A DNA stretch of 64,000 nt from Alisma plantago-aquatica (Eukaryota > Streptophyta > Magnoliopsida > Alismatales > Alismataceae), in NCBI GenBank assembly GCA_963693085.1, contig OY856410.1, positions 1,335,710,804 through 1,335,774,803 on the forward strand. The letters are read 5' to 3'. The notes beneath the pieces were generated by a model that was given only the letters and a program-made list of their open reading frames with translations, ran no database searches and was not told where the DNA came from. Numbering within the stretch: position 1 is the stretch's first letter; each line of letters starts with the position of its first letter. The position numbers and the translations under genes are program-made. This document shows positions 12,213-24,120 of this stretch, in pieces.

Positions 12213-15200
12213 GAAATGATGTGTGACATCAATTATTGATCCACCACATGGTCAAAACTACTGCCTTGGACTATACCTGCCTCAATAGGTTTGGTAGTTT
12301 TACCGTGTAGGTAAGAGTGGAAAATTATTGTTTCAATGTCACATTTTAACTTGTTGTAATCCCAACTACATTTGAATGGAGTTTTGAGGTGCAAATATTT
12401 TTAGTAGTTTTTTACCTCCTAATTAACAACACTATTAACAATCCAAGTGCCAATTGTCTTTCTAGGGTTTGAGAAGTATTTGTAATGAAGTCTTGTAAAC
12501 CTATATTAGCCATGACATCAATTCTCCCCAACAATGCTTCACATCAATTTGGGTACACATCAAACAACTCCCACAACCTCCCCTTTGCTTGTGACTTTAG
12601 TCTTGTGCACAAAAAAAAAGGATTCATGTCCGTCCTCCACATATTACGCAATATTACTTCCTTTTAAACTTTTCTTCTCTCTCTCTCTCATAATTCTCAT
12701 AATATTTCCCTCTCTCTTTCTCTCTCCCTCACTCACTGCTAGCCCCCTTATCTTACGCATGTGGATCAACCTCTCTCTTTCCTATATTTGTTCATAGAGA
12801 AACTTGGCACCTTACGATTCACTTGACATTGATCTCCCATCTATGTGGCAAAGAATGACACTGATGGTGTATTCATAACATTGTCTTAAGAAAATCATCA
12901 TAATTCTCTCTATCTCTATCTATCTATTTATCTCTCTATAGACCAACACACTAACCCAGAAGTTTATTGCTCTTTGCATGGAACATATTACCTCTAGATT
13001 CACTCACTAGCACACCCGTCTGTGTACCGAGGATGCCACTCATTATTACATGCGTCACATCTGATGGGAACCCTAAACTAGTGTCAGCTTATATATTCAT
13101 CTATCTATCTCTCAAATGATATGGAGTGCTCAAAAGATGTAAAGATTATCAAAAGAGATATTAGGCACCTTAAAAGCTTCAAATCCTCATTTCGTGTTTG
13201 GTAATTAGCACACTATTCAGCAGTTTGCTATTACGGTGACATGCATGTTTGTTGAGAAACTAGTTAGCAGCTCATAGATAGTGGTAGTGTCATCTATCCT
13301 ATAACGACAATGAATACGTCAGTGAAATGAATCATAAGAGAATAATCCAACATGAGCAAAACAGCTTTGAGAAAGTTCATCTAGAATAAGAAGCCACTAA
13401 TTTACCCAGCACAAAGATCTTTGTTCTTTGTTGGTGGGATTTACTCAAATAAACAATAGATCTCAAGAAGACAAACTACAATTACATCTTCGCAAATTCG
13501 GGTTACCTTAACGCCTGCAGTTAAAGCTGATGCATATTATACGGCGATTGGAATCATTCTTCGCAATAACATTACGCCCCATCCAAATTACATGATGTGC
13601 ACTAATAAGCCGTTTGTACTGCCACGAGTACAGAGGATCTTGGAATACGTTTGTTAAATAACAGGGACGCGTGGTTTTGGGGTGAAAATTGTTATACAAA
13701 AATATCTGCAAATCTAAAAATAATTAAGTCTTAGCATGCTAATGTTTTCTCCCTTTTATGAGAACTTTTTAGTTTAATACAACTAACAGAAAATTTTCAG
13801 TTTGTCCTTTAGTATTTCGGCAGTATTACACAACTTTATCAATGACATCAATATATAACTGGATTGTTGATGTGTCCTACGCCAGGGAAAACAAAGAATG
13901 TCGTATAATTGTCCCTAAAAGCACGTCAGAAACTAATTATTAATAAAAGTCCAATTCCGAGGAGCCTACGTAGTCAATGTACAAAGACATTATTTGCTAC
14001 AAACCTTATTTGCTACATCATGTTCAGCTTTTCAGTGTGCACTATGGTTCATGTAGAGATTCTGAACAGCTGTGCAAAATGTAATGCAGAAAATTCGCAA
14101 GCACGGACAGTAACAGATTGGCTAACTATTCTCGACACCATCTGGCAACCCCACACTGATAATTTCATTTATGTAGAGGACGCATATATGGGTCTGTTAG
14201 GTTTTGGAAGACATGCATATAAAACAAATTGATACATACATGCATATAAAACAACTTGATACATTCACATTGAAAAGAATCCATATATCTTGTTTCGCAA
14301 TTATAAAAGATACCATTAGAAACACAATTTGGTGTCTGAGATAAGTTTTTATCCAGCCTATAGCTGTAACAAATACAAATCTATGATAAAGCATGCATAG
14401 TTACATGCAAATACACCTATGTTTCCCCCGCAGATCATTATAAAAGAGTAACGGAATAAGTGGTCTTCACCAGGATTGCTTAAAGAACAAGGAACTTTAT
14501 ACAGAGGGTCTCGGTTGATTTTGTACAAGTGAGCTCCAAATATTATGAATCGCCAGATTTCTTAACGTAAATCTTTGGCACCGTTCAAGAAGGCTTCCAA
14601 CTTTAAACAAGCATTTTGATTGTTCAAAGACTTGAGATGGCCACATGAACCCACCAGCCAGAGACATCTCTTAACCCTGTAAAAATCAAGGCAAACAAAA
14701 AAGCTCATCAAATTACATTTCCAGGTTAAGCTGCCTGCAATTACCTTTAAAGCAAATCGTTTCATCTATTAACTTTATTTCTATTCTTTTTAACAGTCAA
14801 TGACGTAGAACTCAGACGAGAACAAGTAAAATAATAATCTACAGTCAATGAATCGTAGATCAAAACTTACAAGAACATCACATATATTAAATGAACACAT
14901 GTAGAAGAGGATACTTATAATGAGGATTTCCTCATATAAACCATCACATTAGGTTTCAACTTAGATTGAAAATATTCTTTATTCTAAAATGTAATTCAAC
15001 AACAAATAGGAGTTAGACTACAATTTTATGAACTCCCTTTTCATGATATATAGACAAAACCTCTACTTTATCCCATTTCTCTGCAGAGTCAACTCAAAAG
15101 ATGGGAGTATATTGTGAGATGCATATAATCTGAGATACGCAGACACTTTAAATCAGTCCTCTTGTTCGTACTTAACCCGCAATTGAACACCACCACTTGT

Positions 15201-15760
15201 TGGAAACTTCAGGATACATATAGCCCCCGACATATCCTACATTTTCCTTGGGTGTTGAGCATTGTATTGGTATACTTCTCTAGCCATGTCCCCATTTTTT
15301 CCCCTCCTTGTAGTGGGAAGACCATGACACCTAAAGGCTGCTAACCAATGGGCCGAAGAGGACATATGACCTAGGAAGAAAGGCCCGACCAAAGAGGTGC
15401 AACTGGAAGGTTCTATTACATAGGTGGCTGGGGGATACAATTTTAAGAGAAAGTGTAACTAAGTCGCACATTTACATATATTGTTGTGAGTTAACCGGGT
15501 TTTCTTCTTATTTCTGACTTCGCCATTTCGTCCAGTTTACTTCTCTATTATGGTTTTTTCTGTCTTAGCACTTCCTAAGAATTGTTGACTTTTAAATTTG
15601 TTCTCATCTATTTCCATGCAGATAATGAATATATAAGTGTGAAATTTCATATTCCACAAATGATATTCTGTTTGTTTTCTAACTTGTGATATCTTTGTTT
15701 AACATTTCAATATAACAGCATCAGCTTGGAGTTGGAAGTGGATGTTGCTACGCATCGCAC
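12213..15760. other. Intergenic stretch with weak exon-like frames
   Basis: CT-rich simple sequence lies at about 12670-12730 and 12905-12945. Minus-strand frames at 13508-13711 and 14562-14765 look somewhat gene-like; the second contains a CAG acceptor-like site before a frame reading VKRCLWLVGSCGHLKSLNN that ends in a stop. I recognise no family, and no linked exons could be chained with confidence. They may be remnants of a host gene or of a transposon. Confidence 0.35.
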
Positions 15761-15763
15761 ACT

Positions 15764-15837
15764 CACACACACACGCACACATGTATGTGTATGTACGCAC
15801 ACACGCACACATGTATGTGTATGTACGCACACACGCA
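15764..15837. repeat. (AC)-rich tandem repeat with a 30-bp unit
   Basis: A 30-bp unit that mixes CACACACGCACAC with ATGTATGTGTATGTA is present twice, with a partial third copy. Each unit pairs an AC-rich half with a complementary GT-rich half, so it can form a small hairpin. Frames here on both strands are low-complexity artefacts. Confidence 0.7.
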
Positions 15838-16034
15838 CCACATGTCATCTCAACGGTATCCAAAAAAGTCATTTCAGTATATTCATAGATGTGTTTGTGC
15901 CTATTCTGGCCCCCTATAAGACCATGTATCCTTGTCAACATATCATGTACCCTACAACCTAGTTGGCAATAACAAGTGAACTTTAGCTTAGGATTCATAC
16001 CATTAATACGTACAATTTTTACATCCTATCCAAA

Positions 16035-16270
16035 ATGTGCTTGTTGTGGGTCTCTGGTGGAAGGTTCCACAGCCCAGTTGCCAACTCACCATGAGCCCCC
16101 ACCCCCCCCCGGCTCCTGGGTTGTCCAGGTCCCTGTCACCAGTGCTCCGCTGCTGTTCATTTAATTAGAGGCAGACCAGGCTCTCTTTGATGCCCCTTGT
16201 TGGTCTTGAGCCCTTCCGGGACAGGTGAGGATGCCACGGACCCCGTGTGCAGTTGAAGGCTGCAGCGGGA
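16035..16270. other. GC-rich segment of unknown origin
   Basis: It is markedly GC-rich, with a C run at about 16101-16110 and an interrupted C-rich tract before it. No domain, TIR or tail was recognised. It may be an old retroposon. Confidence 0.3.
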
Positions 16271-16273
16271 AAG

Positions 16274-16450
16274 AGCTAGGGCCGTCAAGAGAGAGGGTAT
16301 GGGGAGGGTAAAGGTTTACCTTTACCCACTCACTACAAGCTAGCGGGTAAGGGTAATTACCCTTCTTGACAATTTCTCTATCCTACCCTTACCCTTATCC
16401 TCTTCCCCACTGGGTAAATAGGGAGGGGTAAGGACAAACGGGTACTGAGC
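16274..16450 (+). mobile_element. Fragment related to the hAT-like element at 61139-62052
   Basis: It begins TAGGGCCGTCAAGAG, close to the TIR (TAGGGCTGTCAATGGG) of the larger element. It shares alternating blocks of GGGTAAGGGTAA and TTACCCTTACCC. The right end is not clear and no target duplication was found. Confidence 0.45.
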
Positions 16451-17596
16451 TGTGTAGTGTTCATGCTCCTAGACCTCTTCACTCAGTCCTTGTGCCTAGC
16501 GAACTGAGGAGAATGGCACTAGGGCACCCTTGACGCTCAGGCGACGCAGTCTTTGCTCCACAGAAGCTGGGAGGACTGAGCAACGATGTGAAATTATTGT
16601 GTGTGGGCATGGGCCCTGCATATGAGGACAATTGAGCCGTTTAGATATCTAGTAGAGGAAGATGTGATTGCTGGTATCGCTGGTTCAGCGATGCTGATGT
16701 ACGGTGATTAGTATCCCATCTTCTAGTTCATTGAGGACGAAGCATGGGCCTAGGCAGGATGAAAAAGAAGAAAAGAAAGATAGATACGAACATGTGAGTG
16801 GAGGGAACGGATGTTAGTGGACAAAGAAAACTTCACTCTCCTGGGTGCTGGCTTGATTTCATCATGGCAAATCTAATCAACCCTTCACAGCGACCATCAT
16901 CATTATCACTAGTTTAAACTATCGTACTTAGCTAAAAGAGTATCCCCAGCACAATAATCTATGCTCTTACAAAGGACTACATGTACATGTAAGGTTGAAC
17001 AACTAAATTACTAAGTTGAGCCTATCAGGCTATGTTCATAGCATGTACTAGATTCAGATTCACTATTAACGGAGCAGCAAGAAGGAAAATTGCCACGCCT
17101 GCTCAAGGGGTGCTTGATGGCAATTGTCATTTGTCATGAATCCTCAACAGAGTTAAGATTTAGAAATTACAGAATTCAAAGTGGACGGACTTCACCAAAG
17201 TTATCAATTGAAAAATCTTCCATTTACAATTCGTTATACCTCGATAAACTTTACGGTATTTCCCACAAAATCCCTAGCTATGCAGAATACGAACATCTCG
17301 GCTGACAGTTTTAGTTAGTAAATAAGCACGAAATAGATACAAAGGGAACTAGTGTTTGAGGCAGTGAACATCCCCTATAGCCAAGGAATTAAAGGTGGCA
17401 TATGACAAGATAAGCAACCCCACTAACTGGATGGTTGTTATTTTGCTACAGCAAATAAACCAGTGTATTTTGCCTGATATGCCAAATAGTGCTAAAATTG
17501 AAAACATTAGGGTGCATATAAATTAGATATGCTTATTTCAACCTCTGCAAAACTGGACAAGTACTCCTATGCTACTTAACCGAGGCATCTCATAGA
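16451..17596. other. Intergenic stretch, no recognised gene
   Basis: Only short frames; a plus-strand frame at 17090-17305 (71 codons) matches nothing I know. It ends at the CATGC target site of the gypsy element. Confidence 0.4.
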
Positions 17597-17601
17597 CATG
17601 C

Positions 17602-17890
17602 TGATGTAGGACAGGCCCCACCTTTATGCACTTATGAGTGTAGGCGTCGCCGTGTTAGTAGTTAGGTTTTATTAGCATGCTTTATTTTATTATGTCCTTT
17701 TTTCTCATTTTTGGGCTCTTGTAAAGTCAAGTGGTTTAGTCCCACATTGGCTACCGCCCGTTTAGTCTTTCTTTTAGAAGCCTATATAAAGATTCTATCC
17801 GCATCCATGTAGAGACACAGTTGATGAATGAGAATTATTCCATTTTAGTATTTAGTCATATTTTTTCTTTAATTCCGTAGATAGGCATTA
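17602..17890 (+). repeat. 5' LTR of the gypsy element (289 bp)
   Basis: Bounded on the left by the CATGC target repeat and on the right by a two-base spacer and the primer site. It contains a likely TATA box (CCTATATAAAG, about 17780-17790). The end is CATTA rather than the usual CA, inferred from the matching position of the 3' LTR end next to the second CATGC. The short LTR is of the size seen in Reina-type chromoviruses, but I do not assign the clade. Confidence 0.88.
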
Positions 17891-17892
17891 AG

Positions 17893-17905
17893 TGGTATCA
17901 GAGCC
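17893..17905 (+). other. Primer binding site, initiator-Met-tRNA type
   Basis: TGGTATCAGAGCC lies two bases after the 5' LTR. This is the usual plant retrotransposon PBS complementary to the 3' end of initiator methionine tRNA. Confidence 0.9.
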
Positions 17906-18653
17906 TAACCCTAAAAATATTAGGGTTAGGTCCTACCTGTAACGGTCGTCGTTATCCACCAACCCGCCCCCCAGTCATCCGCCGCCATCTCCAACCACAC
18001 CCGCTGCCGCCACCGCTGCTTGTTGCTACCACCGCCTTGTCTGTCATTACTGCAGCCGACTGCTACTGCCGCTACCACTGTAGTCGATGCCTACTGTCGC
18101 CGCCAACATTGTCTGCTGCTATCGCCGACGAGGTTGTCTGCTGCTACTACCGCCGACGTTGTCTGTTGTTGTTATTGTAGTCATTGCCTTCTACTGTTGC
18201 AGCCGCAGCCCCTGTCACTACCTGTTGCCGCCTACGCCCGCTGCCAACCGCTACCCCGTTGACAACTGGCCCCAAGCCGCTAGTAAGAAACCCCTCGACG
18301 TAGGGTCAGGGCACATATATCTTATCTCCTCCCGAGGTAATTCTCTCCATCCATATCAAAGGCAAGGAAGCAACGATTGTCATCACTTAGGGTAAGATCT
18401 TTTCATTGTTTATTGTGTTTTTGCTCATCTTTAGCAATTTTAGTACATTTGCAAATGGGTCTATAGGGTTTTGATTCCTCCACTGAAAATTTGCCAAGTC
18501 CTAATTTTGGAAAGGTTTTCCCTTGTTTGGTGCACTACTTATTCTATCATATATATGTCTGCATTGTTTTCTTGAATTGTTTTGCGTTGTCCATCACAGA
18601 ACTAAGTATTCATTTGACGCTATAATTTTTTGACTATTTTGTTGCAAATCATT
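17906..18653 (+). other. Leader region of the gypsy element
   Basis: Untranslated leader between the PBS and the gag start. It has a trinucleotide-like CTGCCGC/CTGCTACC segment (about 17990-18240) that opens long low-complexity frames with no domain. Confidence 0.6.
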
Positions 18654-20043
18654 ATGTTTGATCGTAGGTCTAATAGCCCGGTTTTAGAACCCACGTCAAA
18701 AGCAGCCCTGACGTCTTCCCAAACCCCGTTTACCCTTGAGACTTTGGGTCAGTCAATCAATTCCATCATGGCTGAGCTTCGCACTATTCGCCTAACCCAT
18801 ACTCTACAGGCCGGTCAGAAATCAACACCTTTTATGGGGTATGGGATGCCACCAAATCCTAGACATGCACCACAAAGCCCCTTAAACCCTACTCCTCTAC
18901 AATTCTGCCCACCACAACTCCATGAGCCCCCTGCCTACCACCCCTATGGAGAAGTTGATCCTTTCGCCGAACCTGATCCTTATTCACAACATCCATATGT
19001 GGAACAACACCCCAATCAACCACCCTACTATCACACACCCCAAACCGCTACCCCACAAGCACACTACGCACCACCGCCACATCCCCCTCCACGTGCTCCT
19101 CGTGCTCCTACCCCTCATCACCAACCATAGGCTCCACCGCAAGGCCCGCATCCTCCCATGGCAACTCAGCCTCGAGCCCCTGGCCATGATGTTTTTCATA
19201 ACCCCCCGCATGGACATGGTTTCCCTCACAACCCATACGGTCAATATCACCCGGAACCTCATCCACCACATCACAATGATATCACTCAACGAGTTAAAAT
19301 AGATGCCCCCACTTTTGATGGTAAACTTGACCACAAAGCTTTTCTCGACTGGATTGCTAGTTTGGAAGATTATTTCGACTGGTATGACATGACTGACGCT
19401 CAACGGGTTAGGTTTGCTAAGATGACACTAGAAGGGTCAGCCAAGCGATATTGGCAAGGTGTCCAGTGCGACATGGAGCGTACCGGTCAACCTCTCATCC
19501 TCTTTTGGGATGAGATGAAGACTAAGCTACGCGAGCGCTATGTCCCCGCCCAATACCAAAGACAACTTTCTGATTGGATGGCCCTTAGCCAAGGGTCAAC
19601 ATTTGTTCAAGAGTGTATAAAACGATTTGAGGAGGCTAAGAACCATTGTATCCACAATGACTCTGATCGGCAACTGACCGCTCGTTTTGTGCACCGTTTA
19701 CACCCTGACATTAAACGAGAAATGGAGTTACAACAATATGACTACTTGGATGACGCTTTTCACCGTGCCCAAAAGGTAGAGTTACCTTCAGTCTGCTACA
19801 CGTGGTCCTTCCTTTTCTCATTTTGGGCAACGTACTGGCTCAACCAATAATCCTTCCATAACCCTAAATCGCTCTTCCTATCCCCTACCCCAACCACCTC
19901 CCCAAAGTTCTTCAGCCCCCTCCTCCAGTAAAGGCAAGGAGGTAGTCACAACTCCAGTCTGGCCTCCTCCGCGAGGTCGTGAATGCTTTCATTATCATAG
20001 CACGACCCATCTAGTTGCCCAATGCCCTCGCCGTGCTCTTTTT
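18654..20043 (+). pseudogene. Gypsy gag with degenerate zinc knuckle
   Basis: The ATG at 18654 starts a Pro/His-rich N-terminus. A TAG at 19128-19130 breaks the frame once, after which the same frame resumes. The retrotransposon gag domain lies at about 19290-19780 (FDGKLDHKAFLDWIASLEDY, then LEGSAKRYWQGVQ). A frameshift near 19795 moves to another frame, where the nucleocapsid zinc knuckle reads CFHYHSTTHLVAQCP. The second cysteine of the CX2C pair is tyrosine, so the knuckle is damaged. The order and spacing are those of plant Ty3-gypsy gag. Confidence 0.85.
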
Positions 20044-20631
20044 GTGTCCTCTGACTCTCCTGATACCACCCCTGAGGATGACATTAAATATGAAGATGTT
20101 TTTCCTACCTCTGAACCTTCTGATAATGACGCTGATTACAACTTTGATTATGATCCATCATATCTTCAGGTCATGCGTGTTTTAGTTGCCCCATCGAAAG
20201 GGGACGAATGGAAACGCACCACTCCCTTCCAAACCTTCTTCAAACACGCTGGTAAAAGCTACAAACTACTCATTGGTGGTGGCAGTTCTCAGATTATCAT
20301 TTCACACCATGGATTGAAGCACATGGACTTGCACCCAGAGCCCCATCCTCAACCACATAAAGTCCATTGAGTGAACCAAATTAGCTTGCCCATCACCCAA
20401 CGCTGCCTTGTGCCCATCACTCTAGGTGCTTATTTAGACCACATTTGGTGTGATGTGTTGCCTATGGATGTTGGCCACGTCATTCTTGGTCGTCCTTGGA
20501 TTTATGATTTAGATGCCCACAATCAGGGACGTTGCAATGTTTATACCTTCAAACACAAGGGCAAACACATACGCTTAGCACCTACTCGATTCATCTCGCC
20601 TCCGAAAAAGAGTCCCCCACCAGACCTCTAA
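20044..20631 (+). pseudogene. Gypsy aspartic protease remnant
   Basis: Open in the post-frameshift gag frame. The catalytic box reads KLLIGGGSSQIIIS where plant gypsy proteases carry I-D-G-G-S, so the catalytic aspartate is glycine. A TGA at 20368-20370 interrupts it. The frame then continues through VILGRPWIYDLDAHNQG, the conserved 'LGRPW' segment at the end of the protease. Inactive. Confidence 0.8.
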
Positions 20632-20668
20632 ATCCCAGCACTCTTTACACCTTGTCACCCCAAGAGAG

Positions 20669-22360
20669 TTGGAAGAAGCCAGACGTGAATCAGGATGCAT
20701 GTATGTCCTATATATCAAAGAATCCACTCCTATCTCCGATTTTCAACCCCCACCACCAGAATTTGTCCCCCTTCTTGATGAGTTCAAAGACATGCACCCA
20801 CAGACCTTCTTGATGAGCTCCCCCCTTTGTGTGATATTCAGCATGAGATTGATTTGATTCCAGGGTCTTCGTTACCTAACCGACCTCATTACCGTGTGAA
20901 CCCGACTGAGCATGCAGAATTGAAACGCCAGGTTGATGCCCTCCTCCTCAAAGGATTCATTCGAGAGAGCAAGAGTTCTTCTGCGGTTCGTGCTCTCCTG
21001 GCCCCCAAGAAGGATGGTAGCTAGAGAATGTGCTTAGATTGTCGACCCATCAATAAGATCACTGTGAAATATCGTTTCCCTATACCACGCCTTGACGATA
21101 TGCTTTGATCTATTGATGGGATCCCACTATTTCTCCAAGATTGATCTCTGTAGCGGTTATCACCAAATTCGTGTTAAGGAGTCCCATGAATGGAAGATTG
21201 CCTTCAAAACCCCAGATGGATTATATGAGTGGCTAGTCATGCCTTTTGGCCTATCCAACGCACCCAGCATCTTCATACGAGTCATGAACCGTGTGTTACG
21301 TCCATTCATTGGAAAAAATTTAGTGGTATACTTTGATGATATTCTGATTTTTAGTAAGACCGAGGACGAACACCTAAATCATCTCCGGCTTATCTTCGAC
21401 ACACTTCGAACCGAGAAATTGTATGTCAATCTAAAGAAGTGCCCGTTCCTTCAAGATAAAGTCATATTCCTTGGGTACTTTGTATCCGCTACCAGCATTG
21501 AGGCTGACCCGGCCAAAGTCAAAGCCATCATTGATTGGCCCCAGCCCACTTTGATTTTTGAGCTTCATAGCTTTCACGGGCTGGCTACTTTTTATCGTTG
21601 TTTTGTTCGAGGATTTAGCACCACTATGGCTCCTCTCACTGAGTTAATGAAGTGTGACAAATTCGGGTGGACGCCATCTGCAAGACGTGCTTTTGAGGCT
21701 GTCAAAACCAAGTTGACTGAAGCATGTTCTTCGCCTTCCTGATTTCTCACTTCCGTTTGAAGTATCTTGTGGCGCTTCCGTGTTGGCATTAGAGGCGTTC
21801 TTAGTCAAGACGGTCACCCGATTGCCTTTTTCAGTGAGAAACTCAATGACGCAAAGCGTAAATATTCCACTTACGATAAAGAATTCTATGTTGTTGCGCA
21901 ATCCCTGCGTCATTGGAGGCACTACCTTCTCCATCAGGAATTCATCCTTTGGTCTCACCATCAGGCCCTTCGCTTTCTAAATTCCCAGAAGAATTTAAGT
22001 GTTCGTCATGCCAAGTGGTGTGAGTTTCTTCAGGAGTACACTTTTGTTCTCAAACATCGCTCAGGTGTTAAGAACAAGGCCGCATACGCTCTCAGTCGTT
22101 GCTTGACCACCCTACAATCAATGAGCGTTGAAGTCGTGGGCTTCGACCGTTTGAAAGAGCAATATTCCACATGTCTTGACTTCATGACTATTCATTATGA
22201 CCTTCTCAATAGTACACCTAGTCGTGCTTGTGATTTTATTCTACGAGATGGATTTCTACAATATGTATCCCTTCTACTTCCGTTCGAGATTTTCTTATTT
22301 GGGAATGACATGTTGGTGGCCTCGCTGGCCATTTTGGTAGAGATAAGACCACCGCTCTAG
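20669..22360 (+). pseudogene. Gypsy reverse transcriptase and RNase H remnant
   Basis: The RT start is at about 20827-21090 ([20 protein letters not shown], then LLAPKKDGS, a TAG where Trp is expected at about 21022, and [20 protein letters not shown]). A one-base shift near 21105 leads to the main RT block at 21108-21742, with [26 protein letters not shown] and the catalytic [12 protein letters not shown] (about 21325-21360), which is intact. After another shift, RNase H follows (about 21767-22130) with KYSTYDKEFYVVAQSLRHWR and LKHRSGVKNKAAYALSR. Several breaks rule out a single polyprotein. Confidence 0.9.
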
Positions 22361-23757
22361 TGACAGACAGATTTTATGGGCCTTCCCTACGACGTGATGT
22401 AACTCGTATAGTGTATCAGTGTCGTACTTGTCAATTGGCCAAAACCAAAAGACAAATACGGGTTTGTACACTCCCCTCCCTATTCCCCATGAGCCTTGGA
22501 AGGATCTAAGTATGGATTTTATTTTAGGTCTTCCCCATGATGTAACTCGTATAGTGTATCAGTGTCGTACTTGTCAATTGGCCAAAACCAAAAGACAAAT
22601 ACGGGTGTGTACACTCCCCTCCCTATTCCCCATGAGCCTTGGAAGGATCTAAGTATGGATTTTATTTTAGGTCTTCCCCGCACTTCTCGTGGCCATGATT
22701 CTGTGTTCGTGGTTGTTCATTGTTTTTCAAAGATGGCCCACTTCATTGCTTGTAGTAAGACTTCTGACGCCTCACATATTGCTCGCCTTTTCTTTAATGA
22801 GGTAGTCAAGCTACATGGACTTCCCACCACCATAGTCTCTGATCGTGATGTTAAATTTGTTAGCTACTCGTGGAAGACCTTATGGAAAATCTTTGGTACC
22901 AACCTCAAATTCTCTTCTGCCTTTCACCCTCAAACTTATAGTCAAACTGATGGTCAAACTGAGGTGGTCAATAGGAGTTTGGGTAACCTCTTGCGATGTC
23001 TTGTTGGTGAGTGTTTAGGCAATTGGAACTTATTGCTACCTACTGCTGAATTTGCTTACAACAGTTATGTCAATTGATCCACAGGAAAGAGTCCATTTGA
23101 AGTTGTCAATGGATACAGACTTCGCCAACCTATAGATCTTTTACCTCAGTCCACTAATGACCGTACTTCCCACACTGCTGAGACCTTTGCCCAGCACATT
23201 CATGATTTGCATGTCGAGATTCGCCGAAAAATTACTGTCTTATGAAAAACTATAAGCTTTCTGCAGATGCACACCGCAGGTTTCAAGAATTTAATGTGGG
23301 AGATTATGTGTTAGTACGTGTGCGACGTGAACGCTACCCCAAAAATTTCTTCAAGAAGCTTCACGCCAGAGCGTCAGGACCGTTCCAAATACTTAGTCGA
23401 CAGGGACCCAATGCTTATGTACTAGATTTGCCAGCAGATTGGGGCATTAGTGCAGTATTCAATGTGAAGGATCTTTCTCCTTATCGTGGTACATTCAAGA
23501 CCCCTCCACCACCACCACCAGCTTCTTCAGATCGTCATTGTGCTCCACCGTCTTCAGCATTGTTACCACCTCTGCCTCGACTTCCTCAACAGCCGCCCGA
23601 ACGCATTGACACCGTCTTGGATGACCAGACCGTCCTCACCAGCCAGCGGACGCCGTCTGGATCACCGAAGAGGAATTCCGCCGCATTGATGCAGATCTTC
23701 TTGAGCTCTACCTCAGTTTGACTCGACGGAGTCGAGTCTTTTACAGCCGACGGGAGT
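22361..23757 (+). pseudogene. Gypsy integrase and C-terminal tail remnant
   Basis: The zinc-binding end reads [16 protein letters not shown]. The catalytic core (about 22625-23020) has D in MDFILGLP, D in IVSDRDVKF and E in [14 protein letters not shown], so the D,D-E set is present. A 143-bp tandem duplication (22396-22538 and 22539-22681) repeats the zinc-finger/core junction and shifts the frame. The C-terminal part (23242-23721) has VGDYVLVRVRRERYP, FNVKDLSPYRG and then WITEEEFRRID, which resembles the end of chromodomain-bearing integrases without a full chromodomain that I can confirm. Confidence 0.85.
22396..22681 (+). repeat. 143-bp tandem duplication inside integrase
   Basis: The segment beginning GATGTAACTCGTATAGTG occurs at 22396 and again at 22539, almost identical through about 135 bases. 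Because 143 is not a multiple of three, the duplication itself destroys the reading frame. High identity between the copies means it arose late relative to the other lesions, or in the source copy. Confidence 0.9.
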
Positions 23758-23907
23758 TGATGTAGGACAGGCCCCACCTTTACGTACTTATGAGCGTAGG
23801 CGTCGTCGTGTTATTAGTTAGACTTTATTAGCATGCTTTATTTTATTATGTCCTTTTTTCTCATTTTTGGGCTCTTGTAAAGTCAAGTGGTTTAATCCTA
23901 CAATAGC
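23758..23907 (+). repeat. 3' LTR of the gypsy element, left part
   Basis: It matches the first ~150 bases of the 5' LTR with a few substitutions, until the hAT insertion at about 23907. The preceding purine-rich bases (GACGGGAGT) are a weak polypurine tract. Confidence 0.88.
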
Positions 23908-24120
23908 TAAATATTGACGATATCGCCGGTATACCGGTCGAAATTTCGATACCGACGTCATCGGGTATCGGTTTGAGAAAGTCTACCGCTGGTACCGCAA
24001 ATATCGGTATACCGGTGGACTTACCGCCACTTACCGCCGAAAACCAAGGGTTACCGCTGCAAAAAGCCCAACTTGCGGGCGATATAGGCGGTATGCCGCC
24101 CGGCATGCCGATATTTACGA

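Noticed and set aside
13909..14765. A host gene on either strand
   Set aside because: Frames are short, no family was recognised and exons could not be chained; recorded only as exon-like.
15770..15837. CRISPR-like direct repeats
   Set aside because: Tandem dinucleotide-derived repeats with no spacers, in a plant genome; not CRISPR.
15699..15998. Long frames on both strands across the AC-rich repeat
   Set aside because: They are produced by the 30-bp AC/GT repeat; the translations are Thr/His/Cys low complexity with no domain.
18020..18395. Leu/Pro/Cys-rich frames in the gypsy leader
   Set aside because: Trinucleotide-like CTGCCGC sequence opens several frames at once; no conserved domain and they lie before gag.
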